Assembly: GCF_001039355.2 (NCBI RefSeq)
Contig: NW_019775916.1
Coordinates: 105,700-169,699, forward strand
Source of the DNA: Lingula anatina
Taxonomy: Eukaryota; Brachiopoda; Lingulata; Lingulida; Lingulidae
Reading direction: 5' to 3'
Length of the DNA: 64,000 nucleotides
The translations under genes were made by a program, and so were the position numbers. The notes below the pieces were generated by a model. The model was given only the letters and a program-made list of their open reading frames with translations, was not told the DNA's origin and did not search any database. Every line of letters starts with the position of its first letter. Position 1 is the stretch's first letter. Of this stretch, positions 24,301-38,300 are shown piece after piece.

Positions 24301-27300
24301 TTCAGAGTTGGTTACTGCTAGGCTGTTTTGGCTTCACTTTTCTTCATTCCTGTGAAGGCATTATTCCTCCTTAATGAACCTCAATTTTTACAAATTCCCT
24401 AAAATCTGTCTATAATCTGAGCTGTGGTAATAGGTTCCTCTCAATTCCAACGGCTGCCATTGCAGGGGCGGATCCAGAGATTTTTTCTGACAGTCTTCCA
24501 AATTATCTTTGTTGAGCCAACCTCCAATTTTTGACCATCTTCCGACAGAAAAAAATAGATACCCGTCTATGTAAACTTGAAAATCTGACTGTCTTCCGGA
24601 AGACCCAGAAGACGGCCTAAATCCGCCCCTGCATTGTTTCCCAAGTTGATCAAGTTTTGAAAATTGTTTGTCATTTCCAGAATTTCTGACATTATCTCCG
24701 AAGAAACATTTCAATTAAGAATGCCTTTAAAGTTGACAAAGACATTAACTTGAATAGTTCATTACATAAACCTCCTAATTCACTTCATTATGCAAAGCCG
24801 TCGCCACAACCTACAACTAAACAATGTTTCTTTTTTATTTTTTGCATGTATTCAGATATGAGCCACCCACATTTGATTTATCATCCATATCTAATTAACA
24901 CAGCTGTGGAACTGACTTGTATAATAGATTAACAGTCCATGTTATGGGGCCCTAGGTGTCTATAACAGGTTCCACAGCCTTGACTTCATGTTTTCCTAAC
25001 AGGTGCCCCTGCTATGTATAATACAAGCAGGTCAAAGATACCTGGGAATGGGTTGGGGGCTGGTCCACTGGGTGTTTTTTTCTCCTCCCCCAAATCCAGA
25101 AAACTGATTCCAAAGTAAAGTACTCTTCCATCATCTTCCTTATAGTAACCATATTGTCTAAACCCCACTTATGTGTCCACACTGGACACCCAATACTTAG
25201 CCCTAGCCCCAATTTCACAAAAAAAAACTTAAGTCAGTTCCCTGGCTTAGGTCCCATTCAGAATAGGGGACTAACTAGTCCGAGGGTCAAATATGGCCGA
25301 CCCACTTGAATGCTAACCCACAGGATATCTATTTAGTGTCTATTAGCGGATTAGAAGGCAAGCTTTGTAGTAGGTCACCATATTTGACCCTCAGACTAGT
25401 TAGTCCCCTAATCTGAATGGGGCCTTAGTTGACTAGGGCTTCCATGAGAGTGCTGTTACACTTCTTCTGATAGGATAAGATGTGCCCATGTGATCACGTA
25501 ACCTTGGTAATTAAGTTCTTAGCTAGCCAGGGAACCTGACTTACGTTTTTTTGTGAAACCGGGGCCTGATCAATGTATAATTTATTATAATGATTTAAAT
25601 GGCTTCCCAGCTGCCACTGTGAGCCATGTGTTCTATACAGAACAGAGGTTGTTACATTCTAATCTTCCATATAATACATACAGTACAATATAAACTGATA
25701 TGAACCTATAGTGTCCCTTTAAAAAAGTACATACAGCACTGTAAATCAGAAACGCCCATTTGGTTGTATAAATTTCATGGTTACATAAAAAGGCATGTGA
25801 CACAGTTCACAGACCCAACTATTAGACTATGTAGCCTTTTTAGAACATAGCAAGATAAACTTCAATCAGTTCCAATTATAATGTAGACGTGACAAGCAAG
25901 CAACTATGTAAACTGAAAATGAAGATGTTTGCCAACATCGGCTCTAATACACAGGCTACAAAACTTACCCCGCCTGGTTTCACTTTATCCCTCGCCTTAT
26001 CCAATGACCTCGTCTTGGAAGCCAGCTTCGTTGGTATTGATGACCGCGGAATGAATGGACTGTCTCCATCTTTTGCTAAAGGAAGACATTGGAACACATT
26101 ACTAGGAATATTTAAAGATGGTGTTATAAATACAATACTGTGGATATTAAATGTTGTATGATTTACCTTTTATTCAAAAGTGTGTAGCACATGACAATTT
26201 AATGTATGATGCTGTATTTAATCACATTATCAAATGTTTTAATTTAGTATTCTTGTATTATTATTATACATTAATTTGTATGAAAATACTGACAGAATAA
26301 TTAACATATTGAATATTTTTGCTTTAAAAAACAGACTGCAGTTTCAATCTAAGCTTTGATATCAGACAAGTTATCTTTTATAAGCAGTGACAATCATTAG
26401 CAACTGAAAAATTCTTTTAGAAGAATGCATTTAAAACAGTGTCAAAACATTTGTTCAATGAACCACATACATATAAATGGCAAGTAACATAACCCAATGT
26501 GAAGAAAATAAAACAATTTATCAGACAGATATCTCAGAATTTCCTGAAAGAAAAAGAAACAGATGAGATGTCGTTTCTGTAAACAAGAAAGATATAAATA
26601 TAACAAAAAAATTAGGATATTAAATTATTAATTGATACATAAACATACATAGAAATTGTTTTAGAGATAACATAGTGGGTATTTTCTCTGAAGAGAAAAC
26701 AGTTGGCCCAAATGGAGTGTGTTAGGTGAGACAGTGGGCAGCAATCTCACAGTATAAACACAATGCTTGCATGTCTTCTCTCCAAATGTACAGCAACACT
26801 ACAGTTTTATAAGTTAATTGTAGCACAACTTTTCACATGAACATTGCAGTTTTCTGATCTGCTCAATTTTAAGAGATAAACTGGCTAACACATACCACCT
26901 AAACAGAGCCCCCCCCCCCCCCCCCATAAACAATACTGATAGTACCATATAAGTTTTTTCATGAGCTTGGGGAATCACATAGGTTAACATATTATTACTC
27001 CACAACAACAATATCTACCAACACAATGCTTGGGTTGCTATTGTTATCCAAGCATCTAAAACATGTCCCCCAAACACATTCCTTGTGATTTATAATCAGA
27101 TTGCGACATATTGTCAATATTTGTTCGCTAATGTATGTAGATCAAAAATGACAAGTTTCCCTGGTAAAGCCCTCTCCCTCTCTCACACATACATTTTCTC
27201 CCATTATTCCTCCAGACAACTTTACCTACATTTCAGTAACACCATCCCCCCACCTCTCCCTCTCTCTCTCTCTCTGGTATTTCAGATGGATACTCTCATA

Positions 27301-30300
27301 CTGTCAATATTAGCACACTCTCCTGAATCCTTCACCAAAGTCAAGAGAGGAATTCACAGACTATTACAACACTATATTGTGAATCCCGGCTGTAATCTCA
27401 GGTTCAATGGATCAGTGTTATTGGAGTAATGAATACCTCTAAGCTTACATCACAATGTATTCAGATTGAGCAAATATTTCTTCGAGTGTGAATAGCGTTG
27501 CATGGTTTTGGGTAAATAAATATCATTCCACAAGAATGAAGGTGATACTTTTTCATCATATAGTTGTATGGTTTGGAGCTTCCTTTTACCAATACTTTTT
27601 ATATCAATAATCATAAGTTTCCCCTTCTTTTTGCAATTTGTTTGTATCTATCACCTGTATCCATTATATTGTTAATAAAATCATTATTAAGGCCACATTG
27701 GAGGTCGCAGTTCTACCTGTATGTGGCAGTTGTGAGATTGAAGATGTGAAGTCCTGACCATGGCCATATTTCGTCCCTCTCTCTCTCTCTCCTTCCAATC
27801 ATTTCTCACTATTTCACTCTCTCTCTTTCATTAATTTCTAGCAACTATAAATTCACAGACATCAATCACCTGACCACCAATCACAAAGGGATAGCAATCT
27901 CCACACAGCAAATCCACAGTGACCAATAATGGCCACATTATGGACACACACTTGGAGATAAGATATGGTCACTCAAGTGCTAACACACCAATTATGAACT
28001 GGTCAGTGTCAATACTGGACTGTTACTATGCACACAATAGAATACAGTATCAGGGCTGTTACAGCAGAGGATATTGTCACAGTGCTGTAGGGGGATTAAC
28101 TCGCGGACTGGTCATACTGGACACTATCTCTCCCTCTACATTTAAAATTGCTGTTCCTTGGGGGTAAAGCTCTATGTTTCAATCATAGTAGAGTTGTAAA
28201 AATCTTGATTAGTAATTTTTTCACTTTCTCATGACACAAAAATGATAATTAAAACACGGTAACTTTAACTTCAGCAGTGACAGCCAAAAATTAGTATCTC
28301 GTCATACGAAGAATCTTAAGTATTTTTTATACACATCTCTGACTTGAATAAGTCTGTGGCCTTCAATTAGCTGAGACGTACCTACTAGCATGTCAAGTCA
28401 GTTTAAATTTATATGGTATTTAACATAATTATTATAAAAAAACTGAAGGTGACTGAAGTGTTGCTTATCTTCATGTTACAGCTATTCAGATTGATATTCA
28501 TGCATGCCATGGCCAAAATATGAATATCACACACCACATCGAAGTACTTTACTGTGACAAATTTGCACAGCAAAATTAGCAAATATCTCATTCAAAAAAT
28601 GGAACGTTACCTACAAACATGCCTCCAACTAAGTGCTATAAAGTCATCACAGGCCATGCATAGACTAAGTATAGAACAAGGCATCAGTCCTTGACGGACA
28701 CAGATGGTACCTTTGATCCTAGGACTATTAAACTTGCCCATAAAAAATACATTTACAACTGCTTTATAGGGGAGAGTGACAACTCACTTAACCAAGGTGG
28801 AAATCAAAATGTTTATTACTGTGCACAGATTTACACTCTCCATTTCTGTCTCTCTTCTCTCTTTCTTTCCTTCTCTCTCTCTCTCTCTCTCTCTCTTTCT
28901 CCCCTTCTCTCTCTCCTCTCTCTCTCTGCATGGTTTGAACAGAAAACAAAAGGCTCTATCCTGCTCTATTCCATATAGAGTCACAACATGCACAAGTGTA
29001 CCTCATATCATTTTCTGCTCTAATTGCAACTTTTGTCAGACTGCGCCCTAATTTTATTCAAAATAAAGGTACTTAGCTCAACTAAGCCAGGAACTGACTT
29101 CATAAGTTTTTTTTTTTTTTTTTTGTGAACCTGGGGCCAGCAGTAAGTGCTTCACATGAGGACAGCTTAATGTCAAAACTACCACATGAAGATATCATGA
29201 TGATATTACCTGAAAATATTTCTGAAAATAATATAAATATATAAAGTTATGCTCTCTCAGAGGTGATAATTTATTAGATAGATATATACATGTAATATTC
29301 AAATGCTGAAAAGTCAAAATTTTGAAAAGTCATCTGTACTAAAATATAATGGATTCGAAGGACCTAAAAAAAGAAATATCATTAAGAATAAATATTTTAA
29401 GGAATAATAATTCCTCTCAAAATTTATCATTAATCCTGAAAAAGCATTTCTCCTCTCTCCCAGCAAACCTGGTAAAAAACATCTTAAAGTTTACTGCAGG
29501 GTCATACAAATTATACAGTAATAGCAAATTGCAGTAACTATTCACATCTAAGATCAAATAGTTCCTAGACAAATTTTCTATCCTTGATGTGACAATGTTG
29601 ATAAGTTCTTCTAACAACATCTAAAAATCAAAATCATTACCAATCCAATATCACAAGGTACCTTCATTAGGGAATAATTAAGGCTATAGGTGTCACCTCT
29701 ACCTGGGAACACAATTAGAAGGACACTGAAATATTGGAGTAACTATGGTAATGGTAAACTCTTAGTTTTAGCTGTTGATAGAAGAGCTTATTATTGTATC
29801 TTTGAGTGAAAAAACAGCGCTCAGATGAAATTCTGTGCTCTAAACTTGATATATTTACCAGGTGAATTGTCAGGCCAGGCCTGGGTAGGATAGGCCGGCA
29901 AGTTGACCAGGGACATGGACCGTCCACGCCGCCCAAATCCTGTCGATGTCACTGACTGAAACATTGTCTGTCTGACCAAGAGGTTGTAGTTTCAGCGATC
30001 AATTAATAAAGTTCAGCAACATGTACAATAATCCTCCATCAGTCTTTCCTTGAAGTGTAACATCGTGCTGTTGTGTTGTAAATATTTCAGAGAAAATGTT
30101 ATAGAAATTATCCTGTTCTCATCCATCCAAAGGTGATGGCTTTGTATACAGTTTGTCATTCTATATATATAATATCCATGATTGTGATTCATACCTAAAA
30201 GAAAACGTCATTAAGATAAAATTTTCATCCAATAAGAATTCAACCTCTTGGCGTTAAACAAATAGCCCTTATTTTAAGTTATGTCTGTCAAGTTGAAAAT

Positions 30301-33300
30301 TCTGCATCTTGTATTTGAACAAGTACTGGATATTGTACTGATATTTTCTAGTTTAGTTTCTATGAAATATTACAAGTACCTGTCCACCAAGCCTACCCTG
30401 TGTTCCCTAACATTACCTCCACACCTTAATCTTATATCTGACCTCAAAATAATCAACATCCACTCTATAAGTAATATAACCTATAAAGAAGTTCTCGATC
30501 AGCCACACTCTACATATATGCTGACTCTCAAAACAAATGTAGCCTGTGCATTGTTGGATTTTATCGATATATATTTAAGGTGTGAAGATTGTGTATAAGT
30601 AAAAAAAAAATTCCCCACCCTTATCAAATTAAGGAGTTAATCGTTGTCCTCCACCCTCAGTCAGCATAGCTGAGAGTTAAGACAGGGCAACCACTTGACC
30701 CTCTGCACACTAACATATAAGGTATGTAAGGTGCACAATCCACCATAAAACAAGGGCAAGGAAAGTGAAGTATTGTGTCAACACAACACATACCTGTGTT
30801 ACTTGGCCCAGCTCAATGACACTCTCACACGCTCCTTTACTAGGTGTTTTAGTGTTGGTGACATTGGGTGATTTAATAAAAGGAGGTCTGGTTCACCCCC
30901 CTTTCTGTCATAAATTATCGCTTTTTTTGTGCCTTAATATTTGTAATGACAGTGATAAAGTGACATATGGTGACATTTTCTGCAACTGATACATTTGTAA
31001 CTATTGATATGCTGGTAGGATAGGGTATCTTAACAACATGTCTTCATGGATCTTTAACCTTCTAAGCTTCACTTGAGTTGTATATGGCAGTCTGGGCAAA
31101 ACACTAACTAAAACCTAGGTATAAGCTCCAGTGACTTTAAGGGTTCATTCCCAATAAAACTATCATTCTACGGAGATCAATCCGTCTCTGAGGGGACTCT
31201 TGCTGAATGCAGTCAGATAAACAGATAAACACGCCTCCTCCTGGCATTGAGTAGAATACAGAAATGCTGGTGATTTTCCGAGAATGTTGGAAACAAGAGG
31301 AGGTATGTTAGTCTGATTGTATTCAGAGACAGTCCCCATGATTGATCTACCAAGAACCAAATTTTTATTGGGAATGAGTCCTTAGGCCCTTTTTACATAG
31401 ACTGTATAGTATTCTGTACTGCAGCATGCAGTTTAGACTGGTTATAATCTATAATTATGCTACAGAGGATTTTCTAAAAATAAGCAGGCCTTTTTAACCC
31501 CTTAGCTGACACAACTTAAAAATGGCACAGACCTTGGATTAAATTTTGATTCAGAATGGACGCTTTCCAACCGAAAGGACAGTTCTTTCCACCTCCTCCT
31601 GCCTATGAGCCTGGTAAACAATATGCATGCTTTCTGTCAGTGAATTTATACCTGTGTTTGGTCCTGGGGTCAAGAAATCAAAACATGCTGCTTCCTTTTT
31701 CCTTATCCAAAGTCTGTCCCCTTCTAAAGATCTCGTCATAACATTAAAATCCCATAGTTAACATAAAATGTCTCTCTCCAAATGGTAACTGGTCACCACC
31801 AGACTCTTGCCGCAGGGCATGTATCACCGTGATAGGGAGTGATGAGGCTGCGGTGGTCATGACGGTGGTAATTTGATAAATTTCCCATCACCTGTTTGTA
31901 CAAGCTTGACCCACATGTTCTCTTCACCTTGTAATTGATCAGCGTGGATGTGGACGACCCACATTTGTGTATACCTGCTATCTTCCCTTCCCTGACAACC
32001 CAGCATTTCAGGTGTTACAGACTTATAAGGTTGCTTAAATGAACAGAAACTAGACTAGAGAATGTGCATGTTATGGTAACCATGTTTAATGACGACTACT
32101 GAGATTTACTTTCATTAACTAAAACTAAGACAGAGACATGGCAGGTCCTTCAGGGGGTGGGGAACACACCTTTTTTATCAGAAAAGCTCCACTCTTCATC
32201 AGAATTTGAACTTACTTGGTTCTTTGTCATTTCTCAAGTTGGGTCAACTAATGGTCCACTTTTCAGAAAAAGACCCCCCCCTCCCTTCTAAAATTGCTGA
32301 CTACACTATGCCATTCAGATATGTGACCAAGATCATTGAGATCGCAACATCTCCTAAGGCATAATATTCCCTTCATACATTGCTGCACATTTTTATTAGT
32401 GATATTTATTCTAGAACAGCATCATGTGGTCAGGAAAGTCCAGGGAACTCCCAAATTACATGACAACAATAGCAGGGTTCTTTACTTAACATATATTTCT
32501 CCTGATTTATGCAAGGTAGTCTCAATATAATAACACACATCCACACCTCCCAATGTCACACTTACAAGTAGTTTGTGTTCAATATTTACCTGTTCTGAAG
32601 ATTGGGCCATAAATTCCAATGACTACCTATATGGAAGTCCACAATCAATATAAAATATTACAACTGCAAAAGTCTATCCTACCTGTCCTGTGTGGCTATT
32701 TGGTCAGTATTACACAGTAAAGCACTGGTCAGTATAATGGAGTGACCGTCCCAGGGGTCAAGTACAGCTTATGTACACAATGTCCTCAATATACCATGAA
32801 TGACTGAATATATAGTGCATCGCCTCACCGTACAAATCATTTATACCACCAACTATATATCATAGTGTATAACTTGACGTCCAAGTACAATAAAGTAGAG
32901 TGGGCAAAGCAGGTGCCCCATGAGTCAAATCACTGACCAGAACTTAACTGACCACTATACACAATCAAAGATCATACACTGTCCAAACAATGACCTAGCT
33001 GAGTCTTTTTAATCCCATGACATAAGCTGGTCCGCCACGTTCCCTTTCATCTATGGGATTTAAAGTGGGTGACTGTGACATTTAGAGTGACATGTCTCTT
33101 CTTTGTCCCCTGTGTCACTGCGGTCACTTCACAGTCAGTGGCTGGTTTGCTGGGATCTGATGACCATATTTCACATGACAGTTCTCCTTTGGGGAACAGT
33201 ATGTCAGAATCACTTAATTCCTGACAACACATTCACAAAGTGACCTCACCATGATAACGAATTCCTTAACTTTGTACAAGAGTTTTAAAGTTTTTATTTA

Positions 33301-35279
33301 TAAGTTGTGACAATTCTTCTCTAATTTGTCACAAACACTGTACACGTCCACTTTCCCTGATAATGAGTTTCTGACCCCTGCTTTGGCTGCAGGCAAGAAG
33401 TCTTGACCACTGTCCACCTGGTAACTACAGAGTGTCCACTGCTCCATTTCTTTATGTTATGAACTCATCAGGATAAGGAAACTAAGGTCTGGTACTAAAC
33501 CAATGGCTTTGTGTGTTATTTCCAAAGCCAGCCGTGTATTCCATAGAGCAGTGCTGTGATTCAAGGCCCCAGAGTGACCCAACTGTTCTGAACCTTCATT
33601 TGATAGGTTGATATCCATTGGAAACAGAAATGTCATTAAACTGAACCCTGCTCACTTATTACCCTACTTCTACTATCACAAAAATAAATCACTGACGGCT
33701 TTTTTCTCCTGTAATCACACTAACCTACCTTCAGGAAAGGTCATTCCCTAAATTAGAAAAGTATAGTTAAATAAATGTCTTCAATGTGTCTCTCCCTCAT
33801 ATATTAGGAAGCTTTTATACCTAAAGTACACCTTTAGTTTAACTAAATTCAGATGGTAATTAAAAGAGACTGTGCATACATGCTGTTTTCTGCCCACTTA
33901 CTCTGTTAACCTACTTCTGTAAGTCAGGTACGAGTACTTCAAATGTCATCAGCATGGCCTAATGGGGTTTGGTCCTCATCAAACTGCTTAACGCCATAGA
34001 TCTTTGGACCAATTACTCAAAATATATCCATTACACTGCCATTTTCCTTCCATTACCATTCATTGTCAAAGTAAACTGTACGATAATATTTAGCCTTGCA
34101 ATTACCCGTTATGTAACTCTGATCTCCAAGGGAATGAGCCCCAAGATTGACCATATCTAATACACTAGAGATTTAGGAGCTAATAAGCATATATTTGTGT
34201 TCCTGATGGCTTATACTGTTAATATTCCATAATCTTATCACAATAATCATAGCACAGCAAGTGCTTGTACAAGTCAACAAAATGGGTTCTGAAATGGCGT
34301 TCTACATCAAATCCGACCATCCTAATCACCTTGGAGGTGTAAGTTTCACACTAGTTTGTTTTAATTCATAATCATTTAATCACTCAGTGGCATAGCTGTC
34401 AATCATGTATTTAATCATGGGATGAGCTTCTTATCTCGTCTCCTAATGTGTTAATGAGCTATCAATTAAATAATGCCAATGCCATGCCAGGATTTGTCAA
34501 CACAAGTGGATCATTTATTAGTAAAACTGTCCATTCTGATTTTTATCTAGCTATTATATCTGTAAAGGACTATTTAAAAAATTAACTTGTCTATTTTAGT
34601 TTTCTATTTTAAAGAAGTAAATTGGTAAAAAAAATTAGACTCAGTTGATGCCAACCCCTGAAAAATGTCATTGATTCTATTATTATTGTTGTATTCCACA
34701 CTGTTCTATCTTAGTAACCTTTAAATAGTAACCTTCAAGTAAGTTAAAGGAAAATGTGTTTTGTATAATTTGCAATGCATCAATTATATTATGTTACCAA
34801 TTACTAAGTCATAAAAATCCGGCACTAGAAAAGGAATAAAGAGAAATTGAAATATTGAAAATTTAACATGTCTTCAGCGTTGACCCCCATATTAAAGTAT
34901 CTATAAGAGGTCCCACTTGTATCAGTGCCTTGTAAAACCTATGTACATTGTTAGGTCACAGCATGTGTAAATATTGGGTCAGTACCAACACAGATTATCA
35001 ATTTACTACATATCTTATGAGAAGAATGCAAACTCTATGATAAGAGATTATACATGTTATTCTCCTTATTGGTAAACCAGAACTAACCATGTGACCAGTG
35101 ATCATGTGACCAGCAATCATGTGACCTCTTTTGTCGTTATTATTATAATTCATTTTGTAAGTGGTTAGTTCTATTAATTATTTTTTTAAAGATGAGTACA
35201 TATTACTAATAGTGAACTGCCACCTTTATATGAATAAAAGTATTATTGAATATTTTTTCTTGAATTTCATAATATGATA

Positions 35280-35321
<42 letters not shown>

Positions 35322-38300
35322 AGCAATGCAGCAATGTCAGGATGACATATCCTACAGGCTGAGCTGTTCTAAACTTAGGTCAACCTTTATGGCAGCAGAA
35401 GAGTTACTTGAGAGACATACAAGAAGTGACAGGCCCCCACTTAGCATTACCTTAGTCTTCTTTTTCTGGGGATAAATGATGTACTTGAATTAGCACAACA
35501 TTTTCCTTCCTAAGTATTCACTGTGAGAGTAGTATACATCATTTACTGTCTCAGGTTTTTTTTTTTTTTTGTTGTCTTTTTTTTAATCATTATTGAGTTA
35601 AAGATGATCATATTTCCCAGACCTAAGAATTAAGTAAGCTTGAGGTTGTCCTTTCTCATTGTGCGCTCTTCTTTAATGTTTTTGTTACAAAATAACATTT
35701 GTGTAAAATACCCTTTCATCAGGTTTGCTTCTTCGCTGCCTTTCAACATTTGATCATCTTTGCTCTTTGAAGGTTACAAAGAGAAAAAAGGTAATTGAAC
35801 TCGACAGCGCGACTTTTCCTGCATGTGAAAAGATTTTGTAGCAACATCCTTTTACCTCTTGGGAAATGTTGTCCCACTTTGTTACTTTATCTCCCTACTT
35901 GAATTATCAGCTGGTTTACATGTGTGTACTGATACCATGCTAATTGTCTGTCTGCGGCAAAGGGCAGGTACAGGTAAAACAGATATGATGGTTTTGACTT
36001 TGACTGCCAACTTCAACTATATCAGAATCTGTCAAATTTAGGGTTCAGGGTTAAGAAATTAATTCTGCATTTTCCCATTTATAACTGCTTCTCATGTCAG
36101 TGGAAGTATTTCATCAGCATATTTTCTAGAAATGTTGTAGCATCAAAAAGTCAGTGCCACAGAAATGATCTTTCTTGGCTACAGATGTCAGCGGTATATG
36201 TGGGGACACGTACCTCCCTCCCCCCCCCAAACCCTTGATGATCAGGGCAATATCACAATGAATTTATCCACCTAGCTACCCTTGTTTCCCACATACTCAA
36301 ATAATCACCAACTTTTCTGTATTCTACTCGATTTACATTGAAGTTTGTGAAAGGGAGTAAACCCACTCCCCTTACTGAAATTGCATTTTAGGAACAGGAC
36401 CTTGCATACCAGTGTTTGCCTTGCATTAATTATCGTCTCTTCTTTTAAAACTTGATATAAATATATTATGTTGCCAACCATTTAGAACATTTTGCATTGC
36501 ATGTGATGAAATGCAGTACTTAATTACTTCTTATTCAACAAATTAGATTGAATGAAGAACCAAATACCAAAAGCTTAAGCTGTTCAATAAGGCAGTTCAT
36601 AAAACTGTGCTTGACATGTTGGAATGTCACAAAGAGTCTTCCCTGAACAGGGACAATTTTAAATTAAATTCAATTTGGCAGATTCTAAAGATATAGAGAA
36701 GGGTTGAAAATGAAAAAATGAGTGACAAGGATTGGCCGGGAAAGGGAGGGGGAGGGAGGGGAGGAGAGGACACAATTTACAATTTGCCATTTTTGACAGT
36801 TGCCATTCAAAACTTGACTTTCTGGACATGTTTGACTAAACTAAATAATTTCAATTTATATGCTGAACAAAAAATTATGAACCAAATACCAAAAGAACCA
36901 AAAATAAAACAAATCTGAAAAACTTGAACATCATACCATGGGATACCATCACGTTTCTGCCACTATTAGATTTCAGTCAAGCAAACTTGATCTCCCATTA
37001 TCTTCTTATTATTGTAGTCTGCGATCATCTCAAATTTGGCCTTATATGACCTTGTGGTCTACTGATAGCTTAGGAGGCATTTTGATGTCTTCTTGTTTAT
37101 GTCAAAACAACTCGAGAGGAGAGAGAAGAGGAATGGTTCGATTAGGAAAGGGAGGATGGAAGTGGAGCTGAGAAATATCAACAAAATCTCAGGGTCAGGG
37201 ATGAGACTGCAAATTAGTGAGAAACTGGGTAAATATGGCACGGGGTCCAGGGGGCCACCTACACCAAGGATACCTATGGCTCCCAAAAAGTCAGAAATCT
37301 GCTGATAGTCAGAAAAATCTCATACCTGCAGGATGGAGATTCTTGCAATCCTGCCCCACCCCCTCCTCTGCCTACAAGCCTGAGCCCAACCACAGCAAAA
37401 CATTGGTCTCCATATACTGGGATACTGAGGCCAAAACATCAAATATATACATTTTTTTACATAAATTAATCTTTTACTTTCCCTTTTTTTGTAAAGTCTA
37501 CAGAACATATTTTTATAAATATTAGACCCTTAATAAATAAATATATTATTATTATTAAATAACATTTTTTTTAAACCATGAACTCTTCAATGCCATGACA
37601 AATGCATCCTATTCCTTGAGAAAAGTGCAGTCCACCTTCAAGGCTAACACTTGAGTTAATCTAAAACCTAAATTAACCAATGAGATTGGACAGAGGCATT
37701 TGCTGCGCATACCACCCTGCTAAGTTCACATATGTTCATGGTTTGAGTGATGTTCGCTAGGTGATGAACAACTTAATTTAGGATATTGGACATAAAAGTG
37801 TTAAGTGGCACATTGCAGGAAAAAATCCTGCAGCTATATTTTTTATATGATCAGCTGATGTGTATAACAATCACTTCAGAATCAGACATATCCTGAACAA
37901 AAAGTTTTCACAAACGGCCTAAATTCTAATTTTTACTGTCAATTAAGACGTATTACTGAAAAAAGTCATCATTAGTGATGTCAAACAAATCAAGTGAAAG
38001 CTAGCAAGAAGAACAAGCTCTTTTTATAAATTACAATAATAATCTCCAAAATTAATAATAAACCAAACCAATACATGTTCAGTGGGTTGTTGCCCTCCAT
38101 GTTTGAAAGAACTGCCCTTTGCCAAAAAAGGTCTACTGTGATTCAAAATTTGGATAGATACTAGATACTTTTTGTCCAGATACTATGTCAGGTTAGTCCA
38201 ACAAAGAGGGTAAAAATGTCCTTATTTTCCGAAAAAGAACTCCTGTTTGAAGTTGCTGCCCATAGCCAGGCAAAACAGTGAAATGAAAAAATGAAGTCAA

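Larger units (their letters stand above)
22284..25968. other. plekhg5 intron
   Basis: It holds the MITE at 24463-24631 and the nested MITEs at 25201-25568. Open frames at 23142-23327, 23468-23743 and 24388-24714 have no supporting features; the last is inside the 24463 MITE. Confidence 0.6.
26076..29858. other. plekhg5 intron
   Basis: It holds CT-rich tracts (27255-27276, 27777-27792, 28850-28928), a C run at 26910-26926 and a truncated MITE arm at 29077. No further exon in the right phase with good splice sites was seen. Confidence 0.55.

Noticed and set aside
24388-24714. 108-codon minus-strand frame
   Set aside because: Most of it lies across the MITE at 24463-24631.
28691-29051. Ser/Leu-rich and Arg/Glu-rich frames on both strands
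   Set aside because: They are translations of a CT-rich microsatellite.
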